A stretch of DNA of 48,272 nt, taken from the NCBI RefSeq assembly GCF_016901695.1, contig NZ_JACJKS010000017.1:1-48272 (forward strand). The letters are read 5' to 3'. The notes below the pieces were generated by a model that saw nothing but the letters and a program-made list of their open reading frames with translations, was not told where the DNA came from and made no database searches. The stretch comes from Mordavella massiliensis. GTDB taxonomy: Bacteria > Bacillota > Clostridia > Lachnospirales > Lachnospiraceae. The position numbers were made by a program, and so were the translations under genes. Shown here piece by piece: positions 44,227-48,272 of this stretch. The number at the start of each line of letters is the position of its first letter. Position 1 is the first letter of the stretch.

Positions 44227-45459
44227 ATGAAGATCGCAGTAGCAGGAACAGGATATGTGGGATTGTCTGTTGCCACACTTCTGGCGCAGCATAATGAGGT
44301 CATGGCGGTAGATATTGTGCCGGAGAAGGTGGAGCTGATCAACCAGAGAAAATCGCCTATCCAGGACGACTATATAGAAGAATATTTGGCCCATAAGGAT
44401 CTGCGCCTTACGGCCACGCTGGATGCGGAAGCTGCCTATAAAGAGGCAGCTTTTGTTGTCATTGCAGCTCCTACCAACTATGACAGCAAAAAGAATTTCT
44501 TTGACACCAGTGCGGTGGAGGATGTGATCAAGCTGGTGATCCAGTGCAATCCGGACGCTGTCATGGTGATCAAATCCACTATCCCGGTTGGATTTACCGC
44601 CCAGGTGAGGGAGAAATACCACTGTGACAACATCCTTTTCAGCCCGGAATTCCTGCGAGAGTCCAAGGCTCTCTATGATAATCTGTATCCCAGCCGGATC
44701 ATCGTGGGAACGGATGTACAAAATGCAAGACTTGTGAAGGCAGCAGACACTTTTGCGGGATTACTGCAGGAAGGGGCTATCAAGGAAGATATCCCCACTT
44801 TGATCATGGGATTTACAGAGGCGGAGGCGGTGAAGCTCTTTGCCAATACCTATCTGGCTCTGCGGGTATCTTACTTTAATGAGTTGGACACCTATGCGGA
44901 GGTGAAAGGGCTGGATACAAAGCAGATTATAGACGGTGTGTGCCTGGATCCAAGGATTGGTTCTCACTATAACAATCCGTCCTTCGGTTATGGCGGGTAC
45001 TGCCTGCCCAAGGATACGAAGCAGCTACTGGCCAACTATGAGGATGTACCTCAGAACATGATGACAGCTATTGTGGAGTCAAACCGGACTCGGAAGGATT
45101 TTATAGCAGACCGGGTGCTGGAGCTGGCCGGAGGGTATGAGGCTAACAGCGCCTATGATGTCAGCAAGGAGCACGAGGTGGTTATAGGTGTGTACCGCCT
45201 GACCATGAAGAGCAACTCTGACAACTTCCGCCAGAGCAGCATTCAGGGGATCATGAAGCGGGTGAAAGCCAAGGGAGCTACCGTGATCATCTATGAGCCC
45301 ACACTGGAGGATGGCAGCACTTTCTTTGGCAGCCGGATAGTTAATGACCTGGAGAAGTTCAAGGAGATGAGTCAGTCCATCATTGCCAACCGGTATGACA
45401 GCTGTCTGGATGATGTGAAGGAGAAAGTATACACCAGAGATCTGTTCCGCAGGGACTAA
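44227..45459 (+). CDS. ugd: UDP-glucose 6-dehydrogenase
   Basis: The 410-residue enzyme oxidises UDP-glucose twice with NAD to UDP-glucuronate. The N-terminal NAD domain starts [50 protein letters not shown] and [12 protein letters not shown] are conserved, and the catalytic cysteine is Cys259 in [17 protein letters not shown] 44227 has GGAAGGGAGAA upstream. It lies 38 nt after the epimerase gene and forms a two-step pathway with it. Confidence 0.95.
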   Translation: MKIAVAGTGYVGLSVATLLAQHNEVMAVDIVPEKVELINQRKSPIQDDYIEEYLAHKDLRLTATLDAEAAYKEAAFVVIAAPTNYDSKKNFFDTSAVEDVIKLVIQCNPDAVMVIKSTIPVGFTAQVREKYHCDNILFSPEFLRESKALYDNLYPSRIIVGTDVQNARLVKAADTFAGLLQEGAIKEDIPTLIMGFTEAEAVKLFANTYLALRVSYFNELDTYAEVKGLDTKQIIDGVCLDPRIGSHYNNPSFGYGGYCLPKDTKQLLANYEDVPQNMMTAIVESNRTRKDFIADRVLELAGGYEANSAYDVSKEHEVVIGVYRLTMKSNSDNFRQSSIQGIMKRVKAKGATVIIYEPTLEDGSTFFGSRIVNDLEKFKEMSQSIIANRYDSCLDDVKEKVYTRDLFRRD

Positions 45460-45686
45460 GGAAAAGGGTAGACAGATTTGGTTAAACAAAAATAGATATG
45501 AAATTGCTTATGGAAACTTTGGGAAATATATGTTAATATATACTCAAAGCATTATATTTCTGGCAGTTTCTGGCGGCGTCGGCCGTGTCTTACAATTTAT
45601 AAAATCTAAAAGAAATCTCAATGCCTTTCGTTCCATTTTACACACAGCAGAGAGGTTTCTTGGCCGCAACACTTTGCTTCTTCAGG

Positions 45687-45721
45687 ATACCTCCTGCAAA
45701 TTTTCAGGATGAAGGAGGTAT
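45687..45721 (+). promoter_or_regulatory. Hairpin that sequesters the ribosome site of the Rpn gene
   Basis: ATACCTCCT (45687-45695) is the exact complement of AGGAGGTAT (45713-45721), which is the Shine-Dalgarno site of the next gene, ending 2 nt before its ATG. The 9-bp stem with a 17-nt loop would hide the site in transcripts that include it. The rest of 45460-45686 shows no clear gene or promoter. Confidence 0.7.
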
Positions 45722-45723
45722 AC

Positions 45724-46323
45724 ATGAGCAAAAGTCAAAAGAAACAGAGGCGAAACAAGCAGGGCAGGAGCGGGGAAGAGAAAATGTATCCTGTGCCCAA
45801 CCGGAATTACAAGTCGTCTATTTTCACCATGTTGTTCAGCGACAAAAAGGAACTGCTGGGACTGTATAATGCGGTAAGCGGAAAAGACTATAAGGATCCT
45901 GGACTTCTGGAGGTGAACACGCTGGAGAATGCCATCTACATGGCCATCAAGAATGATCTGTCATTTGTGATAGACTCCCAGCTTTCTCTGTATGAACACC
46001 AGTCTACCTACAGCCCCAATCTTCCGCTGCGGATGCTTCTGTACCTTGCAGACCTGTATGCGGACATGACAAAGAATGAAAATCTGTATGGAAAGAAGAA
46101 GGTGAAGATCCCGCCGCCCCAGTTTATCATATTTTACAATGGTGTGGAGAGACAGCCAGACAGGCGGATACTCAGACTGTCAGATCTGTACGAGGTGGAA
46201 GAAGAGGAGCATAAGCTGGAGCTGGAAGCGGTGATGCTGAATGTCAATGCAGGTCATAATCGAGAGCTTTTGCAGTCCTGCAAGACACTGGCGGACTATG
46301 CAGAGTACGGTTCTTCTAAGTAA
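45724..46323 (+). CDS. Rpn-family recombination-promoting nuclease, C-terminally truncated
   Basis: The 199 residues match the start of Rpn/YhgA-like PD-(D/E)XK nucleases: NRNYKSSIFTMLFSDKKELL, LYNAVSGKDYKDPGLLEV, then DLSFVIDSQLSLYEHQSTYS and IPPPQFIIFYNG. These are transposase-related DNA endonucleases. The normal family continues after the TLADYAEY block for about another 80-100 residues. Here the frame ends four codons later (GSSK), just where the predicted left end of an IS element begins, so the gene is probably split. ATG 45724 has GGAGG upstream, within a masking hairpin. Confidence 0.82.
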   Translation: MSKSQKKQRRNKQGRSGEEKMYPVPNRNYKSSIFTMLFSDKKELLGLYNAVSGKDYKDPGLLEVNTLENAIYMAIKNDLSFVIDSQLSLYEHQSTYSPNLPLRMLLYLADLYADMTKNENLYGKKKVKIPPPQFIIFYNGVERQPDRRILRLSDLYEVEEEEHKLELEAVMLNVNAGHNRELLQSCKTLADYAEYGSSK

Positions 46324-46494
46324 CCTGGTGACAAAGAGGCGCAAAGCCCTGTAAATACTGAAAGAATGAGGATTTTGAGATGGATACTTCTTAAAAAAGT
46401 GTATAGCAAACAGACCTGACAGGAGATAGGTCTTAAAATCAGGTTAAAACAAGGGATATTAATAACTTTATAAATCATCAAGGATGGGATGTAG

Positions 46495-46517
46495 AAGGCT
46501 TTGACAGGCCTTTTTTT
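46495..46517 (+). terminator. Terminator inside the IS left end
   Basis: AAGGC (46495-46499) pairs with GCCTT (46508-46512) and a run of T extends to 46517. Its direction would stop transcripts entering the element from the Rpn side. Confidence 0.5.
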
Positions 46518-46569
46518 AGTGGGATTTTTTATGTATCACCTCCGGAATTGAGACTATGGAGGCCCCTGG

Positions 46570-46902
46570 TCAGAGTAGGCCATGTTCTTTTAGGATGCGT
46601 TCGTAGTCATCGCACAAGCCCTGGAGATAACTGACGTCCACACGGAGATCCGAGATCAGATCCTTTAGATCTTCACAGCGTTCTTTCAGGCGTGTCACAG
46701 CATCCGGGATGGTCACATCCAGTCTGCCGTCTGCATAGGTCTGACAGTACATGCAGACCATGTCCTCGAGGATGGAAGCAGTGTTGAAATCCTCATAAGG
46801 CTCATCCTCAAAGTGGGCGAGGAGCCAATCCTCCAGTTCGCGGGGGAGGGATAGATTGTTTTTGCGTGCGCAGCAGCGCAGGAAATCTCTGTCGGGGATC
46901 AT
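46570..46902 (-). CDS. Small acidic protein coupled to the ISL3 transposase
   Basis: The 110-residue acidic protein, MIPDRDFLRCCARKNNLSLP at its start, ends in a predicted helical or coiled-coil region with LKERCEDLKDLISDLRVDVS. Its ATG overlaps the transposase stop as ATGA, so it is translated by coupling and belongs to the element. I do not recognise the family. A role as a transposition accessory or regulator is possible but unproven. Confidence 0.65.
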   Translation of the reverse strand: MIPDRDFLRCCARKNNLSLPRELEDWLLAHFEDEPYEDFNTASILEDMVCMYCQTYADGRLDVTIPDAVTRLKERCEDLKDLISDLRVDVSYLQGLCDDYERILKEHGLL

Positions 46903-48215
46903 AGGCGTATCTCCTTTCCGTCCCTGGCTTTTTCCAGGATGGACAGAGGGTCATTGGAAAGCCTGAGTTTTCCGCAGGTGAGGAGGATCCGCTTGCGAAA
47001 GCCTTCGAAGCTGTGGAGGCCGAAGGCTACACGCTTCAGGACCTTGACCTTGTTGTTTAGTCCCTCGCTGAGGCCATTGGACTTGCCATACTTCCAGCTG
47101 TTCTGGATGTAGCCCCGCCAGTGGCGGATGGTACAGGCGGCGGAGTGGATCTCCTCCACATCGGAGACGGTATACTGTTTGATCCATTCTGTCAGCTCTT
47201 CGGACTGGATAGAGTAGGGGGAGGAAGCAAGGATATCATGGAAGAACTGGAGGGCTTCATAGGCTTCCAGAAGATCCGGAGCCACTTCAAAGGCATCATG
47301 AAGCCTTTGCTTGTTTTCGTTGAAACGAGCGCCCCAGTAAGCGGCCTGATTATATTCCCTGGTCTTCAGGAGGCGGATGATACCTTTTACCTTTTTCATG
47401 TTCTCGGAGTCCCCGGTATCCTGGAACTGCCGTTGATAGCGGAGTCTCACTTCGTCCACCATTTCATTAAGACGCTTGATGACGTGGAAGGGAGCGATAC
47501 AGATCCTGGCATTAGGGAAATCCTTTCTGGAGACAGAGACAAAACCATTGCTCATGTCACAGCAGAAGTATTTTACATGTTTTCTCTGTTCCAATGAGAA
47601 CTTATGGAAGTACTTGTTCAGATAGACGCCGGAGATCTGGTCCAGGACGTCGATGACAGAGTGTGAGTCGCCGTCAGAAATGCCGCAGTGGTATTTATTG
47701 CGATACCACCGGTGAGACTTGGAGCTCCATACACCACTGTTGCCCTTGAATTCATCAATACAGATGGTCTCCGGTAGCCTGGATGGACGGCCGAATTGAA
47801 TGGACTGAAAGACAGACTGGACGGTGCTCTGGGTGACATGGTTCCGCCTTGCGATCTCGGAGAAAGCGAGAGGCTGTATCAGGTCCAGGAGAATGGAGTC
47901 ATAGAGAGCCTGTGTCATGCGAAGGGAAGGGTGGATCCAGTAGGGGGTCTCATAGAAAGAAGAGTGACAGTCCCTACACAGGAGCCTGCGCTTGTGGAAG
48001 GAGACAACAGTACCGCGATGATTGCAGGGAATGTGCCTGACAGTCTGTATGGTACCGGAGTCTTTGATGACACAGTCGTTGGAACCACAGTGAGGACAGA
48101 GCCTCTGGCTGGGTATAGACACATCGAGAGAGATGAGATCATAGTCCTTGAGGACCTGAATGTTTTTGATAGTTGCTTCCTGTGGCAGTTTTGCCAGATA
48201 ATTACTTGTTTTCAT
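46899..48215 (-). CDS. ISL3-family transposase
   Basis: The 438-residue DDE transposase has an N-terminal zinc-binding region with Cys40, Cys43, Cys80 and Cys83 (LCPHCG and LLCRDC), a helix-turn-helix (FSEIARRNHVTQSTVQSVF), and the catalytic residues Asp154 (ICIDEFKG), Asp220 (CCDMSNGF) and Glu384 (SNGLSEGLNNKVKV). It seems intact. The ribosome site AAAGGAGG lies about 13 nt before the ATG. The intervening TAGCT-AAAGC-AGCTA can form a tiny hairpin that would bring them closer. It is on the opposite strand to the capsule genes. Confidence 0.93.
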   Translation of the reverse strand: MKTSNYLAKLPQEATIKNIQVLKDYDLISLDVSIPSQRLCPHCGSNDCVIKDSGTIQTVRHIPCNHRGTVVSFHKRRLLCRDCHSSFYETPYWIHPSLRMTQALYDSILLDLIQPLAFSEIARRNHVTQSTVQSVFQSIQFGRPSRLPETICIDEFKGNSGVWSSKSHRWYRNKYHCGISDGDSHSVIDVLDQISGVYLNKYFHKFSLEQRKHVKYFCCDMSNGFVSVSRKDFPNARICIAPFHVIKRLNEMVDEVRLRYQRQFQDTGDSENMKKVKGIIRLLKTREYNQAAYWGARFNENKQRLHDAFEVAPDLLEAYEALQFFHDILASSPYSIQSEELTEWIKQYTVSDVEEIHSAACTIRHWRGYIQNSWKYGKSNGLSEGLNNKVKVLKRVAFGLHSFEGFRKRILLTCGKLRLSNDPLSILEKARDGKEIRL

Positions 48216-48272
48216 AGCTGCTTTAGCTACCTCCTTTGAAATGTATTATTGGTTCAACAAGATAATAACAAA

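Larger units (their letters stand above)
46309..48272 (-). mobile_element. ISL3-family insertion sequence (right end outside window)
   Basis: The element contains the ISL3 transposase gene and a downstream small gene, both on the minus strand. The left end is inferred at GGTTCTTCTAAG (46309), because the Rpn frame is broken there and ISL3 ends often begin GGYTCTT. The right end is not reached. About 260 bases of noncoding DNA lie between the inferred left end and the small gene. The boundary is an inference until the matching inverted end is seen. Confidence 0.65.

Overview
The window looks like a chromosomal piece of a Gram-positive clostridium, most likely Lachnospiraceae. The reasons are the order rpmG-secE-nusG-rplK-rplA ... 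rplJ-rplL / rpoB-rpoC, an L10 leader, strong AGGAGG ribosome sites, a LoaP-type NusG paralogue, a CpsB/Wzz/CpsD capsule module and a PanT-like ECF S component. The species cannot be named from this sequence alone.

Layout. Positions 1-99 are the 3' end of a 23S rRNA gene, followed by tRNA-Asn. Positions 488-5484 hold metabolic genes: an SDR oxidoreductase, a Lon-like AAA ATPase without a protease domain, a PanT-like transporter divergent from coaBC, and a LUD-domain protein. tRNA-Cys follows at 5553-5624. An AT-richer two-gene cassette (5883-7391) resembles an AbiE-type antitoxin/nucleotidyltransferase pair. Positions 7548-23210 are the ribosomal protein and RNA polymerase block. It is split between rplA and rplJ by a MarR regulator and a heterodimeric ABC exporter. 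Regulatory RNAs in the block include two look-alikes of the L1 binding site, an L10 leader with attenuator, and a very large perfect palindrome in front of rpoB. A lone tyrosine recombinase and an HD-domain protein follow.

From 25097 to about 43060 lies a capsule or exopolysaccharide locus. Its first, GC-rich part carries the control and assembly genes: CpsB phosphatase, Wzz-like co-polymerase, CpsD tyrosine kinase, an Ig-like membrane-anchored protein, an LCP ligase, a 33-residue membrane protein and a membrane-bound UDP-sugar 4,6-dehydratase. Next comes an approximately 415-nt, heavily structured leader and loaP, a processive antiterminator. An intrinsic terminator follows loaP directly, and then a conspicuously AT-rich block begins that builds the repeat unit: PIG-L deacetylase, initiating sugar-phosphate transferase, ATP-grasp ligase, NAD-dependent epimerase, GT2, GT4, Wzy-like polymerase, pyruvyl transferase-like protein and Wzx flippase. 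The arrangement suggests that LoaP loads on the leader and carries polymerase through the terminators into this foreign-looking block.

Positions 43088-45459 encode UDP-glucuronate 4-epimerase and UDP-glucose 6-dehydrogenase, which can supply UDP-GlcA and UDP-GalA. The right end is mobile DNA: an Rpn-type nuclease gene cut short by what looks like the left end of an ISL3-family element, with its transposase and a translationally coupled small gene on the minus strand. A decayed relative of the same transposase lies at 42408-42885, so ISL3 elements have reached this locus at least twice.
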